Source: Phycisphaerales bacterium UBA7800 (GTDB taxonomy: Bacteria > Planctomycetota > Phycisphaerae > Phycisphaerales > Phycisphaeraceae). Taken from it: a stretch of DNA of 64,000 bases. Each line of letters starts with the position of its first letter. The stretch's first letter is position 1. Positions 51,466 through 59,773 of the stretch are shown one piece after another. The stretch covers positions 78,134 through 142,133 of the forward strand of contig DLCK01000072.1 of NCBI GenBank assembly GCA_002480565.1. The letters are read 5' to 3'. The notes under the pieces are model-generated. The model had not been told where the DNA came from, did not search any database, and saw only the letters and a program-made list of their open reading frames with translations. The translations under genes were made by a program, and so were the position numbers.

Positions 51466-53109
51466 TCAATCCACCACCGGCAGCAATTCCGGTTCGGACT
51501 TGCCACGTTGCCAGACATCGTGAACACGGAAAGACTTCACAGCAGCCGGGCAGTCGCTGCGGTAATGTGTGCCACGGGATTCACATCGCCATCTTGCAGC
51601 TTCGGTCATCAGTGCACCGACGAGCAGCATGTTCTGCACTTCCCACCCATCGCGGTCGTCGAAGATTTTATCCAAGGTGTAGCGTCCCCAGAACTCAAAC
51701 ATTTCTGAGACTTCAGCTAAGCGTTTGCCTTCGCGTTCAATGCCCACGTGTCGCCACATGACACTTCGCAGTGATGAACGAACGTCGTGCAGGTCCAGTT
51801 CTGAACGTTCGGAAAGGCGGATGTCGGAGATGATTTTCATCGGTCCCTGGCCGGCATCTTCAAACATTTCCTGGCAGGTATCGCCGCAAATCTTCCCGAA
51901 GACCAGACCTTCAAGCAGCGAGTTACTGGCAAGACGGTTGGCACCATGCAGTCCGGTGGCAGAGACTTCACCACAGGCATAAAGTCCGTGCAATGAGGTC
52001 CGACCGCAGTTGTCCGTACGGATGCCGCCGACCATGTAATGTGCTGAGGGGTGAATGGGAATCGGATCTTTGGCAGGATCAATCCCAAACTTGCCAAGGA
52101 GTTTGTAAATCCCCGGGAAGCGTTTGGCAAAGCGTTCGCCCCCCAGATGACGACAGTCCAGATACACATGGGTGTGATTGGTTTTGGCCATCTGTGCGAG
52201 GATCGCGCGGCTGACGATATCACGCGGCGCTAACTCGGCCATGTCGTGATAGCCGACCATGAAACGTTCACCATGACAGTCGATCAAGTATGCACCTTCA
52301 CCGCGGACCGCTTCGGTGATTAGACTTCGCGCAGCACCTGCGATGTAGAGCGTAGTGGGGTGAAACTGCATGAACGCCATGTCCTGCAACGTCACGCCAG
52401 CACGATAGGCAATGGCTAACCCGTCACCTGTGGAAACGCGCGGGTTGGTCGACTCGCGGTAGACCTGCCCTGCCCCGCCGGATGCGATGATGGTTGCCTT
52501 GGCCCAGATGACCTGCAAGCCGTACTTGGGATGATGGGTGATGGCACCAAGACAACGCGGCGTGCCGTTGTCAGAAGTGATCAGGTCCAGCACAAAACAG
52601 TTGGAAAACAAGCGGATATTTTCAGTCTCGCGAATCTTGCAATCCAGCGTGGTGGACAGCTCCATACCGGTCGCATCACCATCGCTATGCAGGATGCGAT
52701 GCGCCGAGTGTCCCCCTTCGCGTCCCAGTGCCGGCTTGTCACCATCCATGTCAAAGTTCATACCCCACTGCTGCAATTCAGCAATGCGTTGCGGAGCATG
52801 TTCGACCACCTGCTTAACGATTGGCCGATCACATAGATCCGCCCCGGCAATCAACGTATCCTCAACATGGGATTGGAACGAATCCGATTGGTCTGTCACT
52901 GCTGCGACACCACCTTGAGCGTAGTAGGTATTGCAATCCTTGATCTCGCCCTTGGAGGCAATGATCACATCACCATGTGCCGATGCCGCAAGCGCAGCAC
53001 GATGACCAGCAACACCTGTGCCAATCACCAACACGTCCGTGAACATGTGTGGCAAAAGTGCAGAGCGAAATGGGATCAAATAACGACGTTCGTTAAAGAC
53101 TGCGTGCAT
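51466..53109 (-). CDS. nadB: L-aspartate oxidase
   Basis: FAD enzyme oxidising aspartate to iminoaspartate for quinolinate and NAD synthesis; it can use fumarate anaerobically. 547 residues: FAD-binding DVLVIGTGVAGHRAAL, the cap loop GGVAAVTD, the active-site segment GREGGHSAHRILHSDGDATG, FMQFHPTTLY, HYMVGGI, and CGEVSATGLHGANRLASNSLLEGLVFG. The start at 53109 gives an N-terminal ~20 residues before the FAD fold; an internal Met at 53046 is an alternative. An inverted repeat lies immediately upstream. nadA and nadC are not in the window. Confidence 0.95.
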   Translation of the reverse strand: MHAVFNERRYLIPFRSALLPHMFTDVLVIGTGVAGHRAALAASAHGDVIIASKGEIKDCNTYYAQGGVAAVTDQSDSFQSHVEDTLIAGADLCDRPIVKQVVEHAPQRIAELQQWGMNFDMDGDKPALGREGGHSAHRILHSDGDATGMELSTTLDCKIRETENIRLFSNCFVLDLITSDNGTPRCLGAITHHPKYGLQVIWAKATIIASGGAGQVYRESTNPRVSTGDGLAIAYRAGVTLQDMAFMQFHPTTLYIAGAARSLITEAVRGEGAYLIDCHGERFMVGYHDMAELAPRDIVSRAILAQMAKTNHTHVYLDCRHLGGERFAKRFPGIYKLLGKFGIDPAKDPIPIHPSAHYMVGGIRTDNCGRTSLHGLYACGEVSATGLHGANRLASNSLLEGLVFGKICGDTCQEMFEDAGQGPMKIISDIRLSERSELDLHDVRSSLRSVMWRHVGIEREGKRLAEVSEMFEFWGRYTLDKIFDDRDGWEVQNMLLVGALMTEAARWRCESRGTHYRSDCPAAVKSFRVHDVWQRGKSEPELLPVVD

Positions 53110-53112
53110 TTT

Positions 53113-53218
53113 TACAGGGATTAGTGATTAGGGATTAGGGATTAGGTAAAAGACAAATAAAACCATATCGGTTTCAACGGCATCACCCTAATCACTAATC
53201 ACTAATCACTAATCACTC
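53113..53218. repeat. GGGATTAG-family inverted repeat upstream of nadB
   Basis: Left arm ~53113-53150 has AGTGATTAGGGATTAGGG; right arm ~53186-53218 has CACTAATCACTAATCACT in the inverted sense, four-fold reiterated. Same family as 40286-40387 and 59644-59750. Occupies nearly the whole gap between the LEA-like gene and nadB. Confidence 0.7.
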
Positions 53219-53221
53219 TCC

Positions 53222-53719
53222 TTACATCTGCCCTTGAAGGTCAAAAGCCGCAGACGGTAACGGCACGTTTGAGTCGGTGAGTAGTTTACGGAATTCGCCG
53301 GGAGGTTGATAGGTGATACTACCTTTAGTCGACCAACTCGTCCCCGCTGAGACCTGTTCACTGGTGACGATGACCACGGGAATGATGACCGTCTGAGACA
53401 ATAAGGCAGGTGCGGTTCGGTGAAGCAGGTAGTTGGTTGATGCTGTGCCATGGCCATCAATGTCTAACATTAGAGTGGATTCAACCAACGGCAATGGCGT
53501 GGTGTTGGGATTGGTGATTGTCAAGATCACTTCAAATTGCGCAGCTTCATCACTTTGCTTAACAAGCTTCACTTGAGCGGATTCAACGACAATCGGTGAA
53601 AGCGCCGGTTCCTTGAACTTGTCGACAGCTTTACAGCCAATCTGTGCCAACGTCAGTGAAACACCCAGCATGGCCAACATGACCCAGCCGGACTTTTCCC
53701 ATTTAATCTTCGTGTTCAT
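53222..53719 (-). CDS. Predicted lipoprotein, LEA14/WHy-like domain
   Basis: 165 residues. The N-terminal signal (WVMLAMLGVSLTLAQIGC) has a lipobox-like end with Cys. The rest (~45-150; VVESAQVKLV, FEVILTITNPNTTPLPLVESTLMLDI) matches the LEA type-2 / water-stress-hypersensitive-response beta-sandwich, whose bacterial members are usually small lipoproteins of unknown role. It starts 10 bp after cstA on the same strand and is probably co-transcribed. The upstream in-frame TTG abuts the cstA stop; ATG 53719 gives the better signal peptide. Confidence 0.75.
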   Translation of the reverse strand: MNTKIKWEKSGWVMLAMLGVSLTLAQIGCKAVDKFKEPALSPIVVESAQVKLVKQSDEAAQFEVILTITNPNTTPLPLVESTLMLDIDGHGTASTNYLLHRTAPALLSQTVIIPVVIVTSEQVSAGTSWSTKGSITYQPPGEFRKLLTDSNVPLPSAAFDLQGQM

Positions 53720-53728
53720 CTTTAACAA

Positions 53729-55609
53729 TTAACCTTTCACCGCGCCATGTGAGACATCGGTTTTTGATACTTTTTCAGTTGCGGTTCGTTCGAGAACACC
53801 TCGAACCCCCGGCAGTAAAATCAAGCCCTCAACGATCATCCAGGCTTCCAAAATTAACGTACAGATACCTATGATAATCAATGGCCAGTTTTTTGTATCG
53901 GCATGCATCCAATCCGGCAAAGTTGTCATTAACGCCCACGCTGGCATCGCCAACATAAACAGCAACGGCAAGACCAGAAAATAGACCGGCTTGTTGCGAC
54001 GCCAAAGGTAAAACATGATTACCAGGAACGCCAAACCGCCGAGTAATTGATTCGTCGCCCCGAACATCGGCCAGAGAATCAAACCGCCTTTACCGGCCTG
54101 AGCCCAACTCCACGCACCGCCGCCGGGAGGTGCTGCTGCAATGGCAATACCTAAGACCACCGCGAAAATCGTCGCCCCATGTTTATTGGTCAACCACACC
54201 AACGGATTAAGTGACACGCCGCCTTGGTATTGACGATGTTCCGGCAAAAAGGAACCGGCCAACTCCTGCACCACGTAACGTTGCAGTCGACAAGCCGTAT
54301 CCAAGGTCGTCCCTGCAAAGGAAGCAACCAACACGCCAAGCAATGCCACCGACACGTTGGCAGGAAGCCCCATTGCCTTGAGGAAGTTGGCCCCACCATC
54401 GACAAAGGCGCTGACCTTGGCGCCCAGACTGTTGGCACCACCCCATGTGGCGTAACGCATCAACCATGCGTCCTGGCCGGTGAGAATTGTCCCGGTCTTA
54501 TTCATTGCGCCAAGACCGATCCCTGCTGCACAGGCGCAGATGACGATGGTTGCCAGGAAGCCTTCGGTGAGCATTGATCCATAGCCAACCATCCGAGCAT
54601 CGGTTTCGGACTTGAGTTGCTTGGAACTTGTGCCACTGGAGACCAGGCAGTGAAACCCGCTGATCGCACCGCAGGCGACGGTGATAAACAGGAATGGGAA
54701 GATTGCCGGCGCGCCTTGAGGATTTTGATTGACCATTGGCGCAACCATTTCCAATGTCGGTCGAACACCGTCATCCGTAACGGGTGCGCCTCCGAAAAAT
54801 GCAGCGAAGACCAGTCCAGCGACAACCAATCCCAAAGCACTGATCAGTTGCAGTGAGTTAATGTAGTCGCGCGGTTGAAGCAATAGCCACACGGGTAACA
54901 CCGATGCGACGTAGGAATAAACCAACAGAATGATCACCCATGTGATGATCGACAAAGATGCAAGTGACAGGTTCCATTGATGCAAAAATCCGCGGTCGCC
55001 ATAGATCACCGAGACATACATCAATGCCAACGTAATCAGTGACGGGACAAACAATCCAAGACCTTTGCGATACAGCAAAAATCCAATCGCAACCGCCAAT
55101 GGGATTTGAATCAGACAAGGGATGATCGATTGCGGGTACATCTTGAATACCGCAGCAATCACCAATCCAAAAATGGCAAGCACGATGGTCAATGCCATAA
55201 ACAGCACCAACAGGAACAGGACTTTCACACGGGCATTAAGCAGTCGCCCTGCAATTTCGCCAACGGTCTTACCATCATTGCGGAGACTGACCACCAGTGA
55301 GCCAAAGTCATGCACGGCGCCGATGAAGATGCTGCCGAACACCACCCAGAGTAATGCAGGCAACCATCCCCAGATCACTGCGATGGCTGGCCCGACAATC
55401 GGCCCGGTTCCTGCAATGGAAGTAAAGTGATGGCCGAACACAATGCTCTTAAGCGTTGGGACGTAGTCTTTGCCATCGTTGAGTCGATTTGACGGGCATG
55501 TAGTATCGGCACATAGATTGAAAATCTTATTGCCCAACCATCTGCCATAGGTGTAATAGGCGATGATAAACGCAACACCGCTGCCAACTGCGATCATGAG
55601 GGTTTGCAT
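53729..55609 (-). CDS. cstA: Carbon starvation protein CstA family transporter
   Basis: 626-residue membrane protein with about 16 hydrophobic segments. Family signatures: TLKSIVFGHHFTSIAGTGPIVGPAIAVIWGWLPALLWVVFG near the start and GAVHDFGSLVVSLRNDGKTVGEIAG. CstA/YjiY proteins import peptides or pyruvate. A minus-strand TACAAT (around 55661-55668) lies upstream. It is followed by the LEA-like lipoprotein gene. Substrate here cannot be decided. Confidence 0.92.
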   Translation of the reverse strand: MQTLMIAVGSGVAFIIAYYTYGRWLGNKIFNLCADTTCPSNRLNDGKDYVPTLKSIVFGHHFTSIAGTGPIVGPAIAVIWGWLPALLWVVFGSIFIGAVHDFGSLVVSLRNDGKTVGEIAGRLLNARVKVLFLLVLFMALTIVLAIFGLVIAAVFKMYPQSIIPCLIQIPLAVAIGFLLYRKGLGLFVPSLITLALMYVSVIYGDRGFLHQWNLSLASLSIITWVIILLVYSYVASVLPVWLLLQPRDYINSLQLISALGLVVAGLVFAAFFGGAPVTDDGVRPTLEMVAPMVNQNPQGAPAIFPFLFITVACGAISGFHCLVSSGTSSKQLKSETDARMVGYGSMLTEGFLATIVICACAAGIGLGAMNKTGTILTGQDAWLMRYATWGGANSLGAKVSAFVDGGANFLKAMGLPANVSVALLGVLVASFAGTTLDTACRLQRYVVQELAGSFLPEHRQYQGGVSLNPLVWLTNKHGATIFAVVLGIAIAAAPPGGGAWSWAQAGKGGLILWPMFGATNQLLGGLAFLVIMFYLWRRNKPVYFLVLPLLFMLAMPAWALMTTLPDWMHADTKNWPLIIIGICTLILEAWMIVEGLILLPGVRGVLERTATEKVSKTDVSHGAVKG

Positions 55610-55732
55610 GAGGAACGAACCTATGGATCGGGTTTAATGGAATCAAGCACTAAGACAATTCGCATTGTAGCGAAAAACACAGACCAATTAATCACAAATT
55701 GACATTATGACCAAGAGGACAAGTCGATATTT

Positions 55733-56464
55733 TTAACTGGCTTTCACGGTGTCATCCTCAGTGGATTCTTCAATTTCCGGTAAGTCCGGCAGCTTCATTT
55801 CCTGACGCAAATTCTGTCGCATCTGCTCGACTTCCAACCGCAGGCGTTCCATACTTTCAGTCACCGGCCCGACCAGGACTTCCGACGACTTGCGGGGCTT
55901 GCCGAATTCGACTGCGACTTTGCCAAAGAGTTTGGGCTTTTTGCTCTTGCGTGGCCAAACATCATAGGCACCTTCAATGGCAACGGGAACGATCAGCGGA
56001 TTGCCACGTTTCATGAGCATTGCAATGCCATTGGCAAAGGTTTCAACCTTGCCGGTATGGGTACGTGAACCTTCGGCAAAGACCAGCAAGGTCACGCCTT
56101 CCTTGAGGACTTCCAGACAGGTTCGCATGGATGACAAGTCCGAAGGTGATTCCTGATCGATTGGGATGGTTCTTGCCGTGCGAATCATCCAACCAAAAAT
56201 GGGATTGCGGAACAGCGTCTTTCGGCCAAGTGAAACAAAGGGTCGTGGGCGTGTGCCGACACCGATGATCAGTGGGTCTAAAAAGGATTGGTGATTACTG
56301 ACATATAGCACCGGCCCTTCGACGGGAATATTTTCCATCCCGCGAACCTTGATGCGATAGAACAATTTGAAATGGACCCATGCGAAGCAATAAACCGTGT
56401 ACCACAATATGATTTGTGTCACTCGCCAATTGCACCGTCTGGATTTTTTGAAGACTTTAAACAT
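55733..56464 (-). CDS. plsC: 1-acyl-sn-glycerol-3-phosphate acyltransferase
   Basis: 243 residues. Hydrophobic N-terminus (WRVTQIILWYTVYCFAWVHF) and the acyltransferase motifs NHQSFLD (HX4D), GRKTLFRNPIFGW, FAEGSRTHTGK (EGSR) and IVPVAIEGAYDVWP. It makes phosphatidic acid at the inner membrane. The product ends with an acidic Glu-rich tail. Start ATG 56464 is preferred to the in-frame TTG at 56482, which overlaps the RBS TTTGGAA. It directly follows cmk, the common cmk-plsC pair. Confidence 0.9.
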   Translation of the reverse strand: MFKVFKKSRRCNWRVTQIILWYTVYCFAWVHFKLFYRIKVRGMENIPVEGPVLYVSNHQSFLDPLIIGVGTRPRPFVSLGRKTLFRNPIFGWMIRTARTIPIDQESPSDLSSMRTCLEVLKEGVTLLVFAEGSRTHTGKVETFANGIAMLMKRGNPLIVPVAIEGAYDVWPRKSKKPKLFGKVAVEFGKPRKSSEVLVGPVTESMERLRLEVEQMRQNLRQEMKLPDLPEIEESTEDDTVKAS

Positions 56465-56485
56465 ATACAAATTCAGTTCCAAAGA

Positions 56486-57190
56486 TTAAACGCCAGCAAG
56501 TCGTTGCATCACGATTTGATGCAGATGATCGACCACCTGTTCAAGGGACATTTCGGAGGTATCCACCGTCAACGCATCGTCCGGACAGATCAGTGGCCCA
56601 TCCTTACGTGTGGAATCTTTGTGATCACGCTCGATGATTTGTTGACAGATGAGTTGTTCGTCAGCTTCTTTGCCAGCTTCTCGCAATTGCTCAGCACGTC
56701 GATGCGCCCGGACTTGCGGGCGGGCGACAAGATAAAATTTGACCTGTGCATCGGGGAAGACGACGGAGCCCTGGTCACGCCCTTCGGTGACCAGACGCGG
56801 GTGTGACTTGCCGATGACACGTTGGGCATTGACAAGTATCTCGCGAATCGGTCCCAAAGCAGCAATGGCGGAGACCTGCCCGGTGACATCCGCATCACGC
56901 AGGCGTCCGGTGAGATTGATCCCCTGCCCATACAGTGCGGGTGGATCGGTCTGCCAGTCGAAGTCGAGTTTGGATTCTCTGGCTATGGCAAGTGCTTCGT
57001 CGGCTTGCGTCGTTGGGTCAACCCCGTGATGCAGACACAACGCGGTAATGCCCCGGTACATGGCGCCGGTATCCAGAAAATCGACTCCTAAGCGTTTGGC
57101 AAGTTGTCGAGCGACAGTGGATTTACCACTGCCTGCTGGCCCGTCGAGTGTGACGATCAGATCATCCGTGATGGTAGAATTCAAGTTCAT
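56486..57190 (-). CDS. cmk: Cytidylate kinase
   Basis: Phosphorylates CMP/dCMP. 234 residues: P-loop LDGPAGSGKSTVARQLAKRLGVDFLDTGAMYRG, LVTEGRDQGSVVFPDAQVKFYLVA, and the C-terminal DALTVDTSEMSLEQVVDHL, all standard for Cmk. It is upstream of plsC with a 21-bp gap and 45 bp downstream of mltA on the same strand. Confidence 0.95.
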   Translation of the reverse strand: MNLNSTITDDLIVTLDGPAGSGKSTVARQLAKRLGVDFLDTGAMYRGITALCLHHGVDPTTQADEALAIARESKLDFDWQTDPPALYGQGINLTGRLRDADVTGQVSAIAALGPIREILVNAQRVIGKSHPRLVTEGRDQGSVVFPDAQVKFYLVARPQVRAHRRAEQLREAGKEADEQLICQQIIERDHKDSTRKDGPLICPDDALTVDTSEMSLEQVVDHLHQIVMQRLAGV

Positions 57191-57235
57191 ATGGCGTGCG
57201 ATTGATGGCGAGGGTTTGTGAATTGAAATTGAGGT

Positions 57236-58480
57236 TTATTGCAACGGCATGCTCATGCGAGACATCCATTGCGAGACATATTCGGGCTTGAGGAAAAAGT
57301 AATAAAGCTGTCCTTCAGCCAACTGGTAGCCGGCCTGCATGCGAGCGACTTGCCCGACACCGTAGTAGATATCACAGCGTCCAGGAGCACGGATGGCGCC
57401 CCCGGTATCCTGATCTGCCATGAGTTTGAGTTGTTCACGGAGCTTACCGTCAATGCCGGTCATGGGGACATTGATCATGATGACACCACCCCGCGGGAAG
57501 ATGCTCTTATCCGTTGCGACGGTGATCCGTGGCGTGACCTGAAAACCCATCGATCCACTTGGCCAGGAGTCGGGCGTGTAGGGTTGGAAAAACACATAAC
57601 GTGGATTGCTTGCAAGGCGCGGGGCCAAGTCATCAGGATGGGATTCAAAATAGTTTTCAATGGTTGGCAGGTTCACGCTGTTTTCGTCGATTAAGCCTTC
57701 AGCGACCAACTGCTTGGCGATGCTTTGATAGTCGTGGCCGTTGTTACCTGCATAGCCCACGTACATGATTTGCCCGTCGGTGAGTTGCAGTCGTGCTGAA
57801 CCTTGAATGTGAATCAGGTAGACATCAAACGGGTCGGTAAGCCAGACCAGTTCCGTGCCTGAGAGGATGTTGTTGGCTTCAATTTCCTGTCGCGTGTAGT
57901 ACGGTAGATACGAACCATCGAGTTGTTTACGGCCCAACACGTTGCCAGTCCCCGGCTCACTGACCAGGTCATTGGGACGACGATACAGCGGATAGCGATA
58001 CTGCTCGGTGCGAGTGGTCGAAGCATTGAAAATCGGCGAGTAGTATCCGGTGAAAAGCACGGTTCCCTTGCGATCCCAACCTACGGATTGATAGAGATCA
58101 AACTGCTGGCGAATCTGTTCAAGTTCCAAAGGGCGAAGCATGCTGAGCATCGCCAGGACACTTGCTTGAGCCTGTTCGTGGGTGATGCCCTGGACGGGGA
58201 AATATCGTCTTGATGAGGGTGTGCCGAACCATGCGAGACTGCGCTTAAGCGCCTTTTCCATTTCCATCCGGTCGGGCATATTTTGCAGTAAAGTCAAGTC
58301 CGGCCACTGGGCATTGCCAAGTTTGACCAGCGCGTTTTCCCCATCACCTAACGGCCGGGCGTATTGGGGCTTTTGCGGCGTCGGTTCCATATCGACTTGC
58401 TGGACGCGATCTTTGGCGCAACCGCAAAACAGTGCGACAGTCCATGCCAGGCAAACGGTGATCTTCAAGCTTTTGAACAT
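57236..58480 (-). CDS. mltA: Membrane-bound lytic murein transglycosylase A (MltA)
   Basis: 414 residues. Lipoprotein signal FKSLKITVCLAWTVALFCGC (Cys ~19). MltA domain with TGYYSPIFNASTTRTEQYRYPLYRRP, WLTDPFDVYLIHIQGSARLQLTDG, then the 3D domain with LMADQDTGGAIRAPGRCDIYYGVG, including the catalytic Asp region DTGGAI. It cleaves peptidoglycan to 1,6-anhydro products. Start ATG 58480 (lipoprotein form) is chosen; 58498 is a second option and the longest frame overlaps pheA. It follows pheA by 47 bp. Confidence 0.9.
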   Translation of the reverse strand: MFKSLKITVCLAWTVALFCGCAKDRVQQVDMEPTPQKPQYARPLGDGENALVKLGNAQWPDLTLLQNMPDRMEMEKALKRSLAWFGTPSSRRYFPVQGITHEQAQASVLAMLSMLRPLELEQIRQQFDLYQSVGWDRKGTVLFTGYYSPIFNASTTRTEQYRYPLYRRPNDLVSEPGTGNVLGRKQLDGSYLPYYTRQEIEANNILSGTELVWLTDPFDVYLIHIQGSARLQLTDGQIMYVGYAGNNGHDYQSIAKQLVAEGLIDENSVNLPTIENYFESHPDDLAPRLASNPRYVFFQPYTPDSWPSGSMGFQVTPRITVATDKSIFPRGGVIMINVPMTGIDGKLREQLKLMADQDTGGAIRAPGRCDIYYGVGQVARMQAGYQLAEGQLYYFFLKPEYVSQWMSRMSMPLQ

Positions 58481-58527
58481 AATGCGATGGCGACACATCC
58501 AGGATGCAACGCAACTTTTCTCATGAA

Positions 58528-59622
58528 TTACAGGACTTCTCGTGCGCGTGGGAAGGAGCCAAGGACGGTGAGTTGACGGCAATGATGACGTGCTTCTTCC
58601 AATGCCTTGGTGACATCTTCATCATCACGATGCCCCAGGAAGTCCACGAAGAAATAGTATTCCCAGTTGACATTCCGGCTTGGGCGTTTGTCGATGTGCG
58701 TGAGGTTCAGGCCATTATCACGGAAGACATCCAACACGTCGGTGAGTGAACCTGCCTTGTGTTCGGTGGTGAACATGATGGCGGTCTTGTCATCGCCACT
58801 GCGTTTGGCATTGTCACGTGAGACGACGAAAAAGCGCGTGATGTTGTTAGCAGAGTCCTCGATATTTTCGAACTGAACTTTCAGACCATACAACTCACCT
58901 GCAAGTACGGAACCAACTGCTGCTGCACCTTCTTCCTTGGAGGCCATTTCAGCAGCTAAGGACGTGGAAGCGACAGGAACTTTCTGAGCCCTGCTGAGTT
59001 GGACAGCCAGCCAGTTGCGACACTGCGTAAATGCAGGTGGCTTGGAGTAGACCTTGGTGATCTTGTCCACCGGGCAGTTGGAGAGCAGGTTCTGATGCAC
59101 AGCAATGAGCACTTCAGCATAGACCGAAACCGAATTACTCAAAAACGCGTCAAGGGTCTCGCCGATCCCGCCATGAGCAGAGCTTTCAATGGGAACAAGA
59201 CCATAGTCAATATGCCCACGGGCGACTTCTTCGCAGACGGCATGAATTTCGCCAAGATCGTCATACTCGACACTTCGCCCGAATTTGCGGACAGCTGCAA
59301 GATGACTAAATGAACCCGGAGGGCCAAGATAGCCAATGCGCAAGGGGCGTTCCAAGGCGAAACTGCCACTCATCATCTCACGCCAAATGGCTTCGATGCA
59401 CTTTTGAGGCAGCGGTCCCTTGTTGTAACGACGGACCTGTTCGAGCACTTTCTGTTCACGTTCAGGTGCGTATATCGGCGAATCCTGCTCTCGCTTGATT
59501 TCGCCAACCTCGACCACCACTTTGGCTCGTTCATTGAGCAGTTGAATGATCTGCTGATCGAGTACGTCAATCTGCTCCCGTAATGGAGCCAACCGTGCCT
59601 GAATATCATTGGATTGCGTCAT
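58528..59622 (-). CDS. pheA: Bifunctional chorismate mutase/prephenate dehydratase
   Basis: 364 residues in three domains: AroQ-type chorismate mutase (~10-90, LREQIDVLDQQIIQLLNERAKVVVEVGEIKRE), prephenate dehydratase (~95-275, IGYLGPPGSFSHLAAVRKFG, YGLVPIESSAHGGIGETLDAFL, where the usual Asn of PIENS is Ser), and an ACT regulatory domain (~280-360, HKAGSLTDVLDVFRDNGLNLTHIDKRPSR) for phenylalanine feedback. Makes phenylpyruvate. A TACAAT box on the minus strand ends 7 nt before the ATG, suggesting a leaderless transcript. Divergent from tatC. Confidence 0.94.
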   Translation of the reverse strand: MTQSNDIQARLAPLREQIDVLDQQIIQLLNERAKVVVEVGEIKREQDSPIYAPEREQKVLEQVRRYNKGPLPQKCIEAIWREMMSGSFALERPLRIGYLGPPGSFSHLAAVRKFGRSVEYDDLGEIHAVCEEVARGHIDYGLVPIESSAHGGIGETLDAFLSNSVSVYAEVLIAVHQNLLSNCPVDKITKVYSKPPAFTQCRNWLAVQLSRAQKVPVASTSLAAEMASKEEGAAAVGSVLAGELYGLKVQFENIEDSANNITRFFVVSRDNAKRSGDDKTAIMFTTEHKAGSLTDVLDVFRDNGLNLTHIDKRPSRNVNWEYYFFVDFLGHRDDEDVTKALEEARHHCRQLTVLGSFPRAREVL

Positions 59623-59629
59623 GCCGAGT

Positions 59630-59635
59630 ATTGTA
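59630..59635 (-). promoter_or_regulatory. -10 box TACAAT of pheA, leaderless spacing
   Basis: Reverse-strand TACAAT ends 7 nt before the pheA ATG at 59622. No Shine-Dalgarno sequence fits in this space. Confidence 0.5.
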
Positions 59636-59643
59636 ATGGGAAT

Positions 59644-59750
59644 TTTAGGGACTAGCGACTAGCCACTAGTGACTTGGGTAAGACAATAAAAAATCTTGTG
59701 TATTTCTGCCTTTTCCCTGGTCCTTAGTCGCCAGTCCCTAGTCGCTTTGA
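59644..59750. repeat. GGGACTAG-family inverted repeat in pheA/tatC divergent region
   Basis: Left arm ~59646-59682 (GGGACTAGCGACTAG, then GACTTGGGTAAG) and right arm ~59719-59750 (CCTTAGTCGCCAGTCCCTAGTCGC inverted, read as two phrases). Same layout as the GGGATTAG elements at 40286 and 53113. It separates the two 7-nt-spaced TACAAT promoters. Confidence 0.65.
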
Positions 59751-59760
59751 AAAAAAACAC

Positions 59761-59766
59761 TACAAT
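59761..59766 (+). promoter_or_regulatory. -10 box TACAAT of tatC, leaderless spacing
   Basis: TACAAT ends 7 nt before ATG 59774, mirroring the pheA promoter on the other side of the repeat. Confidence 0.5.
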
Positions 59767-59773
59767 CCAACAC

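Noticed and set aside
51426..51761. 111-codon plus-strand frame opposite nadB
   Set aside because: Antisense shadow of a clear nadB coding region.
53113..53218. CRISPR-like reiterated short repeats
   Set aside because: Units are 7-8 bases, contiguous and inverted, without unique spacers or cas genes; they form a palindrome, not an array.
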